64,000 nucleotides of DNA from Zancudomyces culisetae (GCA_001969505.1 LSSK01000136.1:1-64000); one strand, 5' to 3'; counted from the first letter of the stretch, positions 1 to 11,068 are shown. Numbers and translations: made by a program. Notes: generated by a model from the sequence alone, not told the origin.

Positions 1-905
1 GGCGCATCTCCCCATCTTTCGTAAAAGAATCCCCCTTCACGATCTAAAAAGTCGAAGAAATCTTCGTACTTCTTTGATCGATAAAAGCTCAGATCTGCTA
101 TTTCAAAGTTGGTCCAAAAGTGACAACCATTGTACTTTTTTCCATCCTCGCTGACATATTTAATAAAGTTCTCTGGTTCTATGTGTTGCGGGTACTTGTC
201 CATAAACTTGAGCACTGAATCCCATAGTGTAGCCACTGTTGCCATGTACTCACCTGGTGCCATATTCCAACCATAAACTAACTTGTTTTCTTTCATGTAT
301 TCGAATGGATCGTAATCTATATCACAGAAATACTCAACATCTGGCTCAATTCGCCAATAATATTCCAAACCGTCCAAAAGCGGATGCCTGTAGAAATATC
401 CGGATTGGAATCGGCACATAAACCTGTAACTTTCACTGCCAGCATGCATATAACTTGCGGTCTTGCGCACCTCGGCTGCTTTCTCCTTGTCAACATATGA
501 TGGGTAGTCCCATGCTTCGCCCTCAACCAAACCAAAAGTAACATTCGCTTTTGTCATATCCTGAACACCTTTTTTGAACTCGTCAGTGAAAGGTTTATCG
601 TTGAGGAATATGTATGGGTAGTTGTAATTTTTGTTGAAACGATCTTCTATTTGACGCATTGTTTTCCTCATGCCAAAGAGATCCGAGTTTCTGGTGAGCG
701 AAACAAATGCTCCATTAACTCGTTTCTTAACCGGTGCCTTGGGCTTGATATTGTTTACCTTCTGCCATAGATTCAGATTCTGAAGCTCTATATCCTCTAC
801 CGAATCTCGCAACAGCAGGTAATGCATACTCAACAAAATAGTCGAGCCCACAATAAACACCAATAGTGCGGATTTAATTCTTCGTGGAATCGTAGATCCT
901 ACCAT
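1..905 (-). CDS. KRE2/MNT1-family alpha-1,2-mannosyltransferase (GT15), 3' end outside window
   Basis: This is a type II Golgi membrane enzyme that transfers mannose from GDP-mannose to O- and N-linked glycans of cell-wall and secreted proteins. The ATG is at 905 on the minus strand and 301 codons are visible before the window edge. A short cytosolic tail is followed by a signal-anchor at about residues 12-32, then a stem, then the GT15 domain from about residue 62. Family blocks are clear: YYWRIEPDVEYFCDIDYDPF (182-201), CHFWTNFEIADLSFYRS (261-277, with E268 as the expected catalytic glutamate), and GGFFYERWGDA at the cut end. Only the last part of the domain is missing. Which paralogue (Kre2, Ktr1, Ktr3 and so on) cannot be decided. 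A TATA-like element and a pyrimidine tract lie just upstream. Confidence 0.95.
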   Translation of the reverse strand, partial: MVGSTIPRRIKSALLVFIVGSTILLSMHYLLLRDSVEDIELQNLNLWQKVNNIKPKAPVKKRVNGAFVSLTRNSDLFGMRKTMRQIEDRFNKNYNYPYIFLNDKPFTDEFKKGVQDMTKANVTFGLVEGEAWDYPSYVDKEKAAEVRKTASYMHAGSESYRFMCRFQSGYFYRHPLLDGLEYYWRIEPDVEYFCDIDYDPFEYMKENKLVYGWNMAPGEYMATVATLWDSVLKFMDKYPQHIEPENFIKYVSEDGKKYNGCHFWTNFEIADLSFYRSKKYEDFFDFLDREGGFFYERWGDA

Positions 906-922
906 GTTTCCATAAAGTGCTA

Positions 923-972
923 GAGTTCTTTTTTCCTTTTTTCCTTTTTTCCTTTTTTCCTTCTTTTCTTTT
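923..972. repeat. Pyrimidine tract, (TTTTTTCC)n-like
   Basis: Several near-perfect copies of TTTTTTCC followed by a degenerate T/C stretch lie immediately upstream of the mannosyltransferase start codon. On the transcribed strand this is a GGAAAAAA purine tract in the 5' leader or core promoter. Confidence 0.7.
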
Positions 973-973
973 T

Positions 974-986
974 CCTTTTATATAAA
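974..986 (-). promoter_or_regulatory. TATA-like element of the mannosyltransferase gene
   Basis: On the minus strand the sequence reads TTTATATAAAAGG, a good TATA-box match, about 70 bases upstream of the ATG at 905. The call rests on position and sequence only. Confidence 0.4.
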
Positions 987-2899
987 GACTATTTTTCGAA
1001 AAAAAATATTAATGTTCCGTTGCTTTATAAAAGTGATAAAAAAAGAAAAAGCAAAAGTAGGCCAACTCATAATGTTGATGGTTTTACAGCCTAATTAATA
1101 TTAAAAGACGGTCAAAAAAATATTCACAAAGAATAGGTATGTGGCAGTAAATTAATTAATTTTGCTTAAAATTCGATTGTTTTTTTATGTTTATTTGCTA
1201 TTAGCATAAAAATGCGGGAATTTACTCAACGAGACTTATCAAACCCCAAAAATAAATCTAGCTAATCAAATGGATACAACATTGATTGAAAATGCTTACT
1301 CTGTAAAAAAGGCCAACGCAAATTTAGAATCATTTGCATCTATTGGGGGAGGGGGGAGAGAGAAAGCAAAACTTTTAAATCAATAAAGAATGTTCGTAGA
1401 CCTATTTTAAAACGCACCAGTATCTATTTTTTGCCTGGTGTTATATTTAGACCGCGCATTAAAAGATGGACAAACCGTAAAACAAGCATACATTGCCTTA
1501 GCACAGTCGCTACCCAACCAATCGGTGTCGTGAAAATCCTTTTTGATTAGCTAGCTTGTACTGTCAAATATATACCACAATCAATTTTCACTGGTCACAA
1601 CTACCATAATATCCTTTGTCGGGTGGTTATAGTGGTTAAGCGAAGCCCGAAATTTTGGGGGAGGCGGATCAAAGGTTAAAATATATTCTTGCAACTTACC
1701 TGACTCTCGGATGTATTACAACGTGTATGGTACTGCTAACATATCTGTCTCAAGGATGTGCGAGATGAGAAAAATACAGCGCTAGTCCTAATCATTTGTA
1801 AATGATAATATCAATATACATTTGTTTTTTAGGTTTGGGATTCTATTAAATGCTTGTCCTATCAATCAAAAGACATCTACGTCCTCAGCAATAAGACCAA
1901 ACCTAGATCAAAACATATTTCTACGTCCACCTTCGTAATATGGGTTGATGCTTATATAAACATTGTTATACTAAACCAATTTTTTCTAAGAATAACAGAG
2001 TAAATAAAAGGCTATGCACCCACGTCCCTAGATAGGAGAGAAAAGGTCTATCATTTATAGCAATTTGAACCATTTCATACATTTTTAACGAAGTGGGGCT
2101 ATTTTTCACTAATTGTTAATTTGCTTCATTACTTGTTTATTTCTAACCAAAAAAAATAGCATCAATGTGCTTCAATTATACTCGCAAAAAATCTTTATTT
2201 AAAAAAAATGTTCATAAATTTTTTTATAGAATGCTATAACCCAGTTTTATCTTCCCCTCACTAAACATAGTTTGACTCCCACCCCCCCTTAAAATGTCGA
2301 CGAATTTCAATTGTATTAAATCTATTCGCATTTTATAGAACCAATCAAGTGATGCTAAATCAAAAAGTACGGATCAATCATAGGCTCAGCAGAAAAAGGC
2401 CAGAGCGAAAAGTCATAAAGAAAACCAAGCCATTCACTCCAAAAATATCATACCACAAGTCTCTTAAATGCCTCAAGGCCATATATTTTGCTTATGTTTG
2501 TATTTGGTACTATCGAAATGGATCATGTGCTGATAATGAGGAGGTGGTGCAAGAATTCTTGCTTTTCACATTCATTTTTACCAAAAATGACAGAGTAGTT
2601 TTAAAGTTTTATGATAACCGAAAAAATTTTATTTTGCGTAAAACAGGAGTATAAACCATCCAATCGAGTGTATTTAGAGAGCCTAATCTCCAGCTTAAGA
2701 CCGAGAAATGTTGCAGCAATTAGCCCAGAATCTTGATTTCTGATCCTATATAAAGCGATAAACTGCATTTATCACTATTTCTTTGCAATTTTAAGGTGTA
2801 CCCAGGTTGTTAAAACTTTATATTTTAAAGTACTCAGATACAACTATTACAATAAAATACTCACTAGCCTAGAAAAGAAAAGAAATATTATTTCTAGAA
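987..2899. other. Gene-poor AT-rich intergenic region
   Basis: This is the divergent region between the mannosyltransferase (-) and the nucleosidase (+). No confident gene was found. It holds an exon-like pair on the minus strand (1407-1735, listed separately), a short inverted repeat (ATCATTT-GT-AAATGAT, 1791-1806), and a basic 100-codon open frame at 2352-2654 (+) that resembles nothing I recognise. Confidence 0.5.
1407..1735 (-). other. Candidate exon pair of an unrecognised spliced gene or remnant
   Basis: On the minus strand a perfect donor CAG|GTAAGT (exon end 1700) and an acceptor CTAG| (next exon begins 1550) bracket a 149-nt intron. The downstream exon (1550-1407) is open in one frame for 47 codons and contains the peptide DTDWLGSDCAKAMYACFTVC before a TAA stop. 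A 12-codon segment (1735-1700) precedes the donor in the same phase and follows another TTAG acceptor. No upstream exon with an ATG was found, so this may be part of a longer gene, a decayed one, or chance. Confidence 0.2.
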
Positions 2900-4363
2900 A
2901 TGGCAGACGACAGAATCCCGATTTGGTTAGACTGTGATCCAGGTCAGAAGTCTTTAAACACTACACAAAGAAGGGCGCCAAACCCCGGCTTTGGCAATCT
3001 TAAAAAAATAATATCCAATTCCAATGGTTGTTTAATACCTTTTTTTAACAAAAAAAAATAGGCCAGGATGATCTCCACGCAATTATCTTTACTAGTAAGT
3101 GTGCGAGCATACTTTATATGAGATTCAGCTTTGAAGATTTTAATTGATATGCATCCTTTCGCACACGTAGAATTTCACCCAAAGCTAAAGCTTCTTGGGA
3201 TAACAGCTGTGCATGGAAATGCAACACTTGATAGAACCTTTAAAAATGCTTCAAGAGTCCTTAAAGCCTGTAACGTCAAGGATGTTAAGGTGTATGCTGG
3301 CGCGGAGAAGGTACAGTACATATAACTTAATATGATGCAGGAAGACCTTTTGGTTTTGAGCAACTTAATTTGGCACTTTATAGCGTTAGCTCGCTACCTC
3401 TTTGTATTATTAATTATCTACTGCTTCTAGAACCTGTACTATAAACATATATTACTATAGCCCCTGCTAAAACACAAAGAAAACGCCACTCACATTCATG
3501 GTGAAACTGGTTTGGATGGCAGTGATTTATTGCCAGATGAAGATTATTCACTGATGCAATCAGGAGTAAATGGTATTAAGGCGATGGCCGAGGGTATCAT
3601 GAATTCACCAGAACCAGTAATTGTCGCCGCTATAGGTCCAATGACCAATGTAGCATTATTGCTTTCAACTTTTCCAGAAGTCAAAAGCAACATTCGTGAG
3701 GTTCTGATCATGGGTGGTGGTATAGGATTTGGTAACGTGACAAAGACAGCCGAATTCAATATTTTTGTAAGTATTTTAACTAGAGTATCACCACCGAATA
3801 GAAATAATTCTATCAACAACAGAAATATGAATTGGAGATACATGAATTTACCTAAGATACACAAATTATATATATAACTATATACGCATTAGGCTGACCC
3901 AGAGGGGCTACAAGTAATTCTACAAGCTGGACTGGATAGAGTGGTTATGGTTCCCTTAGACTGCACCCACAAATGCAGCTATACCTCAGAAGTTCAGCAA
4001 AAGTTTACTGATATGGCTACTCCAATTAATCCCGCGTTTACAAAGATGATTAATGACCTGACTGCCTTTGTACGAAAAAGCTATGTTAACTGGGGATTGG
4101 ATCCAGAGGATATGCATTGGCATGATGCAATTGCCGTCTGTCATGCTGTAAGACCAGATGCTTTTGATGATGTCCCTATGCTTGTTAAAACAGTGTGTGG
4201 AGAAAATGACCCAAACAACGGTCAAACGGTAGGAGATAGACACATTTCAGAGCACAAGCCTGCGAACTGCATTGTTTCTATGGACATGAATTCTGAGATT
4301 TTCTGGGAGGAGATGTTTAAGGTGTGGGAGTTGGCTGCCAGATCCTCAGATTTGAAATTTTAA
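2900..4363 (+). CDS. Uridine/inosine nucleoside N-ribohydrolase (IUNH family), 5 exons
   Basis: This enzyme hydrolyses the N-glycosidic bond of ribonucleosides (uridine in yeast Urh1) for pyrimidine salvage and probably acts in the cytosol. Proposed exons are 2900-2942, 3062-3094, 3171-3310, 3461-3766 and 3893-4363; all phases join and give 330 residues, the normal family length. The N-terminal calcium/ribose site is WLDCDPGQDD (D11, D13, D17, D18). The block LKLLGITAVHGNATL, the loop IHGETGLDG, PEPVIVAAIGPMTNVALLL, the IMGGG turn, EFNIFADPEG and the C-terminal HDAIAV histidine are all present. The common His of DPGHDD is Gln here. The start ATG is the first in frame. Substrate preference (uridine or broad) cannot be read from sequence. 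Confidence 0.95.
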
Positions 4364-5337
4364 TTTTTTTCTAGTTTCTTCTCTGCTCTTTTTCCCATCT
4401 TTAGTATAATTTACGGGCTACTATGATATAGTTAGAGTACACTTGAAAAAACCAACATGCAGAGTAGCTTTTCTGCCCCCTAACACCTAGTAAAGTATTT
4501 CTACGCTAATCTCTTTCATTCCTCCCACTTCAAACACAAACGTTGAATAGATGCGTTCATGTGCTTTCGGCCAAGATTATTTTTGCTCTTATGTTGTAAT
4601 ACAATAGTGTCACTGTCATCATGAGCTGCACTTTGTCAGGATCAAAAAAACGAAAATGATTCGTGATTTTTGTCTGTCTGAAGATGCTGTCAAGAACAGA
4701 TTGGAAATCCGCCCGGCTGTGCACAGATTTCTGGAAGGCAAAAAAATATTACCTTCCACAAACCATGGACTCAGCCAAGGGAACATTCTATTAGCTGGAT
4801 TAGCAGACCATTTTAGCGTTGGTGGGATAAATCCCCTCACTAATACGGTCGAATAGCCGGCTGTATAATTAAAAACACCATCACGTAATAGCGGTTGTTA
4901 AGACAAACCGTTTTGATAGTTATCCTCACTTATGGGTAATTTTTTCCATTCTGATTTCATTCTGATTTCATTCTTTTTGAAATAGTTTTTATTATTTTTG
5001 CTGTGACTCATGTATGATTTATTTAAAAGAGTGGGAAATTTTGGGAATCCAATTATCTGCAGTTAAGTATGCACGTGTATGGGCTCGAAATTTTTTTCCA
5101 GTACTGATAATAGTTTCCCCACCCTCCTCAAGCTTTATAATGTTGCTCCGCAATTGGGCAAATTGAGGCACGAGCGAAATTTAAAAGCTTAATTATATTT
5201 TATTCCTAGGACATTTATTTTGTAGTTGAAGGGAGGAGGTAAAGTTAAAAAAGGCAGGAAAAAAAATTGTAAAACTCTGATATATCTTTTGACGCATAAA
5301 ATATCCATATTGTAAAACATAGATCCCACAATACGCG
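4364..5337. other. Intergenic region between nucleosidase and VTC1
   Basis: This is mostly AT-rich, with a locally more GC-rich block at about 4620-4860 that holds overlapping open frames on both strands (see 4656-4856). A small direct duplication, ATTCTGATTTC twice, lies near 4950-4972. No RNA gene was seen. Confidence 0.5.
4656..4856 (+). CDS. Possible small hypothetical protein, 66 aa
   Basis: An ATG-initiated frame of 66 codons lies in a locally more GC-rich patch than the flanking intergenic DNA. The product has no signal peptide, membrane segment or motif that I recognise; it includes HRFLEGKKILPSTNHGLSQG. The opposite strand is also open for 73 codons, so coding status is uncertain. 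It could be a single exon of something larger. Confidence 0.2.
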   Translation: MIRDFCLSEDAVKNRLEIRPAVHRFLEGKKILPSTNHGLSQGNILLAGLADHFSVGGINPLTNTVE

Positions 5338-5969
5338 ATGAAAAAACTTCAAAATAGCCCATACGTAATTGCGACACAAGGACATACTCTCCTTGAACTG
5401 GAAAACCAGCCAAAAGAGACAGATGCATTGCTAGTTAACGCAAAGGGATCGGCCAGCTCCTCCAAATCGTATAAGGGATACTCAGCACTTGGTGATTCGT
5501 CTTCATCCAAGAAATCACTGGATAATGGGAAAAAACAGGCTAAACGTGCAGCTGTGCCTGTCAGAGTCGAACCAAAGGTATTTTTTGCAAACGAAAGAAC
5601 ATTTATATCATGGCTGAACCTATCGGTGTTGTTAGGATCATTAGCCATAGGCCTCTTAAATTTTGGCGACAGAACCAGCAAAATTGCAGGGGTTGGGTTT
5701 ACAATCATTTCGGTAGTTTTGATGTGTTACTCACACTACCTGTATTGTCAAAGGGATAGGATGATAAACAACCGCGAACCTGGGCCCTACGGTACGTACC
5801 TTTTAGTATTTATTTTATTTTTCCCTGCATGATTACACTTTTACCTATGTATTTACACTATTTCTTTTTGTCTGTAAAAATAGCAAGTAGGAAGCTACCG
5901 ACAATAGTTGTCATTGTGCTTACTTTTTTGGTGTTATTAAACCTTTTTATGAATCTCAAGGACATTTAG
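5338..5969 (+). CDS. VTC1: Vacuolar transporter chaperone subunit Vtc1 (DUF202), 2 exons
   Basis: Vtc1 is the small membrane subunit of the VTC complex, which makes polyphosphate and feeds it into the vacuole. Exons are 5338-5791 and 5884-5969 (donor G|GTACGTA, acceptor ATAG), giving 179 residues. The DUF202 core begins near residue 77: VEPKVFFANERTFISWL, then LLNFGDRTSK, then CQRDRMINNREPGPY. Three membrane segments lie at about 91-109, 113-134 and 157-174. The splice lies just after GPY, and the short last exon encodes the third helix. Yeast Vtc1 is about 129 residues; the extra length is a polar N-terminal extension of about 75 residues rich in Ser and Lys. No SPX or catalytic tunnel domain is present, which excludes Vtc2-4. 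Confidence 0.95.
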
Positions 5970-7692
5970 ATATATTATTTTTGATGTAAATGTTTATATA
6001 CCATACCAAATTGACCATAGGTTTAGGTTTTAGAAGTGTATTTAATTTATCTTGTTAAAAAAGTAAATATTACACAAAGATGGAAAGATATGTAGTTACA
6101 AAGGTCAAATAGTGTACCATCTAGCGTTTGAAGTTATTAAGTGCATCCACCCACATTGAGCATTGTCATCGAATCCCGAATCGTTGTGGTGTATAACTTT
6201 AAAAAAATCTCAGTAAACGATGTGTGCGTGTACAAGCTTGACTTTGTTAAGTGCTGTGGTTAGCGGATAGGAAATACGTCTATTTCCATATTCTTCCTTT
6301 GGTTTAGCAAAAACAAAAAGTGAAACAAACAAGAAAAATGACTAATAATGTGAGAAAGTGGTGGTTCTCATAGCCTCAGCAAACGTAGATAGTTGCCTTT
6401 AATCGGAAATCATAAACACTTTTTTCGATCAGCCCATATTCCAACCATGGGGACCTTTTATTTTTGCACATTGTAGTTACAGCATTCGTTAGCACTCAAT
6501 TTTAAAGGAGGATAGTCAAAAGACATTACTATATGCCCTTTTTTTTTGTTTCTGAAGAAGATTAACAATAGGTAAGGAATTAGCATGTATCTGGTTGATA
6601 AAATGTTTGTAATTACTAAGTTATGAACATACAATATGATTACTATATTCATTTTCACCAGTGCTTGAAATATGGATATTATGAATGCTTCACAATTTTC
6701 TCGGAAAACTATTCCTTAAATGCATTCCAGCCTTTTTTTTTATATAAATTATACATACCTGGAATTCCGATAGTGTTAAGTGGGATTATTTAAAATAATA
6801 AAACTTTTAAAATAATAAAACTACAGTGATAGTTACCCTTACCATAGCAGAATTATTACAAGTCATATAAATGCTCTTGGTTGCTTGTACTTATTTCTTT
6901 GGCACCAACTAATGGGCAGACAATTGATAGTTATATTTGTGGTTTTTTTTTTGCCATTTTCTTTATTACAATTGTGCCATTTTCTTTGTATATTATTAAA
7001 CCAAAATAAATAATTTTACGAAAGCGTTTTAAAGTTTAATTCTAAGATGCATATAATTGATCCAAAGCGTTGTAACATTTATTCTTAAAAAGTTTCAATG
7101 AATAGGACAACAAGGTCAATAAGGTCTATAAGGGTAATACACATTTATCAAAGACTAATACACAATCCACATATTTAATTGTACAGGCCATTTCTTTAAA
7201 AACTCGTTTTATTTCGTATCTTCGTAAATAATTATATCTAGTTTATTTATGTTCATTTTGGAAGACCTTTTGAAAATGTAGGTTGCGCCTAGTATTACTT
7301 GTATTTAATTGTTTTAATTTAAGCAAAAAGCGACTACAAAGAGGCAAACCTTGGGAGAAACAATGTAGCAAATGCAAAAAATATTTTTTTAGCAACAGTA
7401 CTATACTCAGTATTGAAGTTTTTTTTTTTTACCTTGTCATTGTTTGCAAAAGCTGACAGTTAATACCAAAGGTAGTAATGATACACTCTGACAAGTATTA
7501 TAGCTATGCTCATAAATAAAAAGAGTTGAGTATTGGAACTTGCTAGAGATATAAAAAGGAGGATTTTGGCATTCGTCTACTCAATAAATATATCCTCTTC
7601 TATTGTATCGGTTTCCCTGAAAGTATTATATAGTTTCTTAATCTCGCTTAAGCTAATACTAACACAAAAAAATCCCTAATTTTACGAACATC
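5970..7692. other. AT-rich intergenic region
   Basis: No supported gene was found. The region contains homopolymer A/T runs and a short direct duplication of TTTAAAATAATAAAACT-like sequence near 6790-6825. A minus-strand frame at 6458-6658 shows no family resemblance. The final 150 bases carry the putative promoter of the secreted-protein gene. Confidence 0.5.
7549..7557 (+). promoter_or_regulatory. TATA-like element upstream of the secreted CX3C protein gene
   Basis: ATATAAAAA followed by GGAGG lies about 136 bases upstream of the ATG at 7693. It is the best TATA match in this leader. Confidence 0.4.
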
Positions 7693-8380
7693 ATGTTTAA
7701 GCAAGTACTAATCGCAATCTCTCTAGTTGCTCTTAACGTAAATGCTCAAGGTAACTAATGATAGATTTTCAGTCTCTATTTGCGCCCCGTTAATTTGATT
7801 TCTACAAACAAAGAATTAATTCATCACCCATTTAAACTTTAAATTAGGTCTGAACTGCCAGGCAGAATGCGCAGGATATGAAAATGCGGCTGAGTGCCTT
7901 TCCGACTGTAATCAGTATGTTGCAAAGCTAAGCGCAGCAAACACTGTTGCGCGCCCTGCTACAGCCCAAGTAATTAAAAATAGCTTGGCTAGTAGCGCCG
8001 CAGAGGTAATGAGCTCCCAGAAAGATGCTATGTCAAGTCTTTTGGCAGATCAGTCTTCGCTATCTGAAATAAATGAAGACGCTGTCAATAGAAAGTCAAA
8101 GACCGATGATAACGAGACTTATACTTCACAATCATTATATACATCTGCTACCTCCAGCTACGCTTCCACCAGCTACCGCTCCACAACAGCAAAAAGTCAA
8201 ACCTATTCTCGCACAGGAGAAATGAATACTTCTGGAGGATCAAACAGCTACTCCTCCAAGTCATCAGTGCAACCAAGAATCTTCTCTGAATCAGCTGGAA
8301 GCACAAAGGCCATTGGTTCCCAAACAACTAAAGCTGTTGGCGTTATCCTTGCCGTTTCGTTAGTCGGTCTATTTATTTAA
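7693..8380 (+). CDS. Small secreted, probably GPI-anchored Ser/Thr-rich protein with twin CX3C motif
   Basis: Exons 7693-7750 and 7848-8380 (donor G|GTAACTAA, acceptor TTAG) give 196 residues. Residues 1-18 form a signal peptide (MFKQVLIAISLVALNVNA). The mature N-terminus carries four cysteines, C23, C27, C36 and C40, spaced CX3C-X8-CX3C, which suggests a disulfide-stapled helical hairpin. The middle is rich in Ser, Thr and Tyr and is likely O-glycosylated. The last 16 residues are hydrophobic (VGVILAVSLVGLFI) with no charged tail, as expected of a GPI-attachment signal. I recognise no named family. A cell-wall or surface protein is the natural inference; an effector-like role would be speculation. 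Without the intron the frame would lack its signal peptide and cysteines. Confidence 0.75.
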
Positions 8381-8853
8381 TTGAGATCTGAGTATGGTGT
8401 GGATTTCAGGCTGTTGAACTCAATAGCGAATTATCCGCTAGCCGCCTGATGCTGGCTCTAATCGCCACCAACATATTTTTTTAGCTATATGTAAATAGAA
8501 TATGGCCTTTTCTTTTTTCAAAAATATTCCTCACAAATGAATATAATCGTCCTAACATAAGAACACTATTGAAAGCTATCGCAAAACTGGCTTTATGTGT
8601 TTTTTCATTTTTTTTAATGAGTACTATTTGAAATGCAAAGTCGAGTATACTTTACTGTGAAAATAAGCCGATGTGTGTATTTTTGTAACTAAAACCCCTG
8701 AAATGCTTTGGGTGTAAATAAGTTTCTTTTATTACAGGTAGTACAAGATGAGGGATTGTACACGCATTTACTACCCCCTTTCTACAATAAAAAAAGGCGG
8801 AGTATGTCATCCGAAAGAAACAACAGTAAAAATAGACAGTACTGGGTCTGAAA
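8381..8853. other. Convergent 3' intergenic region
   Basis: This is the 3' flank of the secreted-protein gene (+) and of MPC2 (-). It is AT-rich with no supported gene. The small plus-strand frame starting at 8748 is antisense to the last MPC2 exon and intron. Confidence 0.5.
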
Positions 8854-9465
8854 TCAAGCTTCGATCTTTTTTTTGCTCTGCTCGTATCTACAGAAAAATG
8901 AAATTGAATATTATAGTAGTCGTTAGTATATTTTTATAGCTTAAGTAAAAATAAAAAAGAGAAAATCCACATACTTATAAATCCGGGCTAATTGATAAAC
9001 ACCACATAGGCCAACAAAGAAATTTGAAGCAGACAATGGATAGTTTTTTGGCTTAATAATCAAACACCATCGAGTCCAAATGAGTCCAGACACAGCGAGT
9101 GTTGTTTGCTGCCCAACAGAAAGTTTTTCCGCAGGACGATTTAGATCGCCCAAACCTGCTATAACAAGGGCCCATTTCATCAAGGGGGCCCAAAAATGTA
9201 CGGTCTTGGGGCCTATTTTAAAATCAAGGATCTGTGTTAATTCATTTTGCATTCCATCTTTTACATGAGTGTTGAAAAGTATAAATGCAAAATTTCCGAA
9301 GCAAAAGCGCGTAAATTAACATCTAGGAGGAAATCTCGTTTCTATGCTGTGCCATTTTGCTTGCAAATATAGAGTTACTAGCGTGAAAATACAAAAAATA
9401 AGCACTAAAGAGGACTTACCGACTGGTGAATTCCAAAGAGACTTAAATCTAGAAGCAGTGGTCAT
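8854..9465 (-). CDS. MPC2: Mitochondrial pyruvate carrier subunit 2 (MPC2-like), 3 exons
   Basis: This is a subunit of the inner-membrane heterodimer that imports pyruvate into the matrix. Minus-strand exons are 9465-9420, 9212-8975 and 8887-8854, giving 105 residues. The protein starts MTTASRFKSLWNSPV, then has GPKTVHFWAPLMKWALVIAG, the MPC2-type RPAEKLS block (MPC1 differs here), GLIWTRWCLIIKPKNY and NFFVGLCGVYQLARIYK, with about three membrane helices. Intron 2 has donor GTATGT, a textbook branch site TACTAAC and acceptor CTGTAG. It joins a 34-nt last exon encoding the basic tail YEQSKKKIEA. Reading through the intron would give a false hydrophobic C-terminus. An MPC1 partner is not in the window. 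Confidence 0.93.
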
Positions 9466-10455
9466 GATTATATTTGTTTTTTGAGCGCCCCTAATATCCT
9501 TGTATATCAATATTATTAATTCTACAATCTAGATGCACAAGTTGAGGTTTATTTTCATTTTTCAAACTGAGTTTTCAAAATTAAATTTTTTTTTACAGTT
9601 TCATTACAAAGTACCATAGAACCTTCACCTTTCCAGCCTATTTGGCCTTATAACATGAAGGATTGCAGCATTTTTGCCTGAGTTTACCACTGTTTATTTA
9701 TACAGTTGTGATTAATTCCCGATTCAAGGGGTAAAACCCAAGATTAAAGAAGAAAAAAATGCAATAGTCGTGTTAAAAAAATGCTCTTAATTGGCGCTCA
9801 GAAATGTTTCACAAACACTACCACTTGGGCCGGAAAACTAGTTGCAAAATTTCGAAATAGAATATCACCCACTCACCCCCCACTCTCACAGGGATACTCA
9901 GCAAATGAGATTGGTCAAAGAAAAGAATATAAACGGATTTTAAGCTGCACTGTGAACAAATGGTTAGCAATTGAGGAAAGTGTATAAAGTAGATATGAAG
10001 CGTGCGGATTCTCTTATTCATATTACAATTTTGTTAGTTTAGTGTTGAACACAAGCCACAAGACGAGGATCCAAGAATCCTAAAAGACGTAAAAAATTGA
10101 AAGTCATATATTTCTACTATTAGAGACTATGGTAAAGATGAAGTAGCCGAGTTTTGGTAGCGAATAGGTTTGAAATACATATGATTAAGTAAATTGCTCT
10201 GTATAATATAGAAAACATCTTGTAATGATACCAATTGAAAAAAGGAAATACAAACAGTAAATAATTCAAATATTTGTAGACTGTCTAATTTTATCGAACT
10301 CTAACGATTAAGGCTGGATCGGAGTGTATTTGTATAGAATCTAACATGTTTTGTAGCCATATAAAATAAGCCATCAATGATAATTTATAGCTGGTAGAGG
10401 AACTCTAATTCATTTGAATATGCCAAAAAGTAGCTGATATTAAATGCACAGGTGG

Positions 10456-10492
10456 TGTTTTGTTTTGTTTTATTTTATTTTATTTTATTTTA
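10456..10492. repeat. (TTTTG)n/(TTTTA)n pentanucleotide microsatellite
   Basis: Two or three TTTTG units run into about five TTTTA units. It is a simple sequence in intergenic DNA. Confidence 0.85.
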
Positions 10493-11044
10493 GAGAACTG
10501 GTAAGTGAGAATGGGAGAGAGGGAGAGAGGTAAAAAGGATAAAATATTATTGTATAGTAGAATGTGAAGCATAATTTAGATATCGAGCACATTTAACCCA
10601 GACGGAGGAGAAACGTGGTTATAATTGGATATTTGACTTATTTTTGCATTATTTTTCAAACAATAAACTAAGTAGCACAATGATTATAAAGTTTTGCAAA
10701 TTGTGTGGCTCAATACCTAGCTACTCAATTTATATTAACTATTTATGTACAAACTACAATGTAATAAAATGATGTAGATGTATAGTAGCTAGAACACAGA
10801 TGTATCATTCATTACCGGAATATTAAAACTCAACAGGTGCTAGTATCAAAGTAAATAGTATTATCAACCTTTTAGGGTTATACAAATATAGGACCCGGAT
10901 GTGTTGTCAAATAATGGCGTATTCCTTCGATATGTTTGTTTGTTCTAAACCAAATGCCAGTGGTGATGTACAATGTTGGCCACACCTCAAAAAAGTCACA
11001 ATACTGACTTGAACGCACTTTGTTCTCCTCTCTTCTTCCCACCC

Positions 11045-11068
11045 CACCTCACCTCACCTCACCTCACC
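11045..11068. repeat. (CACCT)n pentanucleotide microsatellite
   Basis: Nearly five perfect tandem CACCT units within a C/T-rich stretch, followed by a T run. It lies about 650 bases upstream of the Hsp110 start. Confidence 0.85.

Noticed and set aside
1621-1700. A stretch resembling tRNA D-loop sequence and, at 1695-1703, ACTTACCTG as in the 5' end of U1 snRNA
   Set aside because: There is no B box or cloverleaf. The sequence after ACTTACCTG lacks any U1 stem-loop I similarity. The motif is better explained as a minus-strand 5' splice site.
2352-2654. 100-codon basic open frame on the plus strand
   Set aside because: No recognisable motif and no promoter-like context. It is likely chance.
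8748-8939. 63-codon plus-strand frame
   Set aside because: It is antisense to the well-supported last intron and exon of MPC2.
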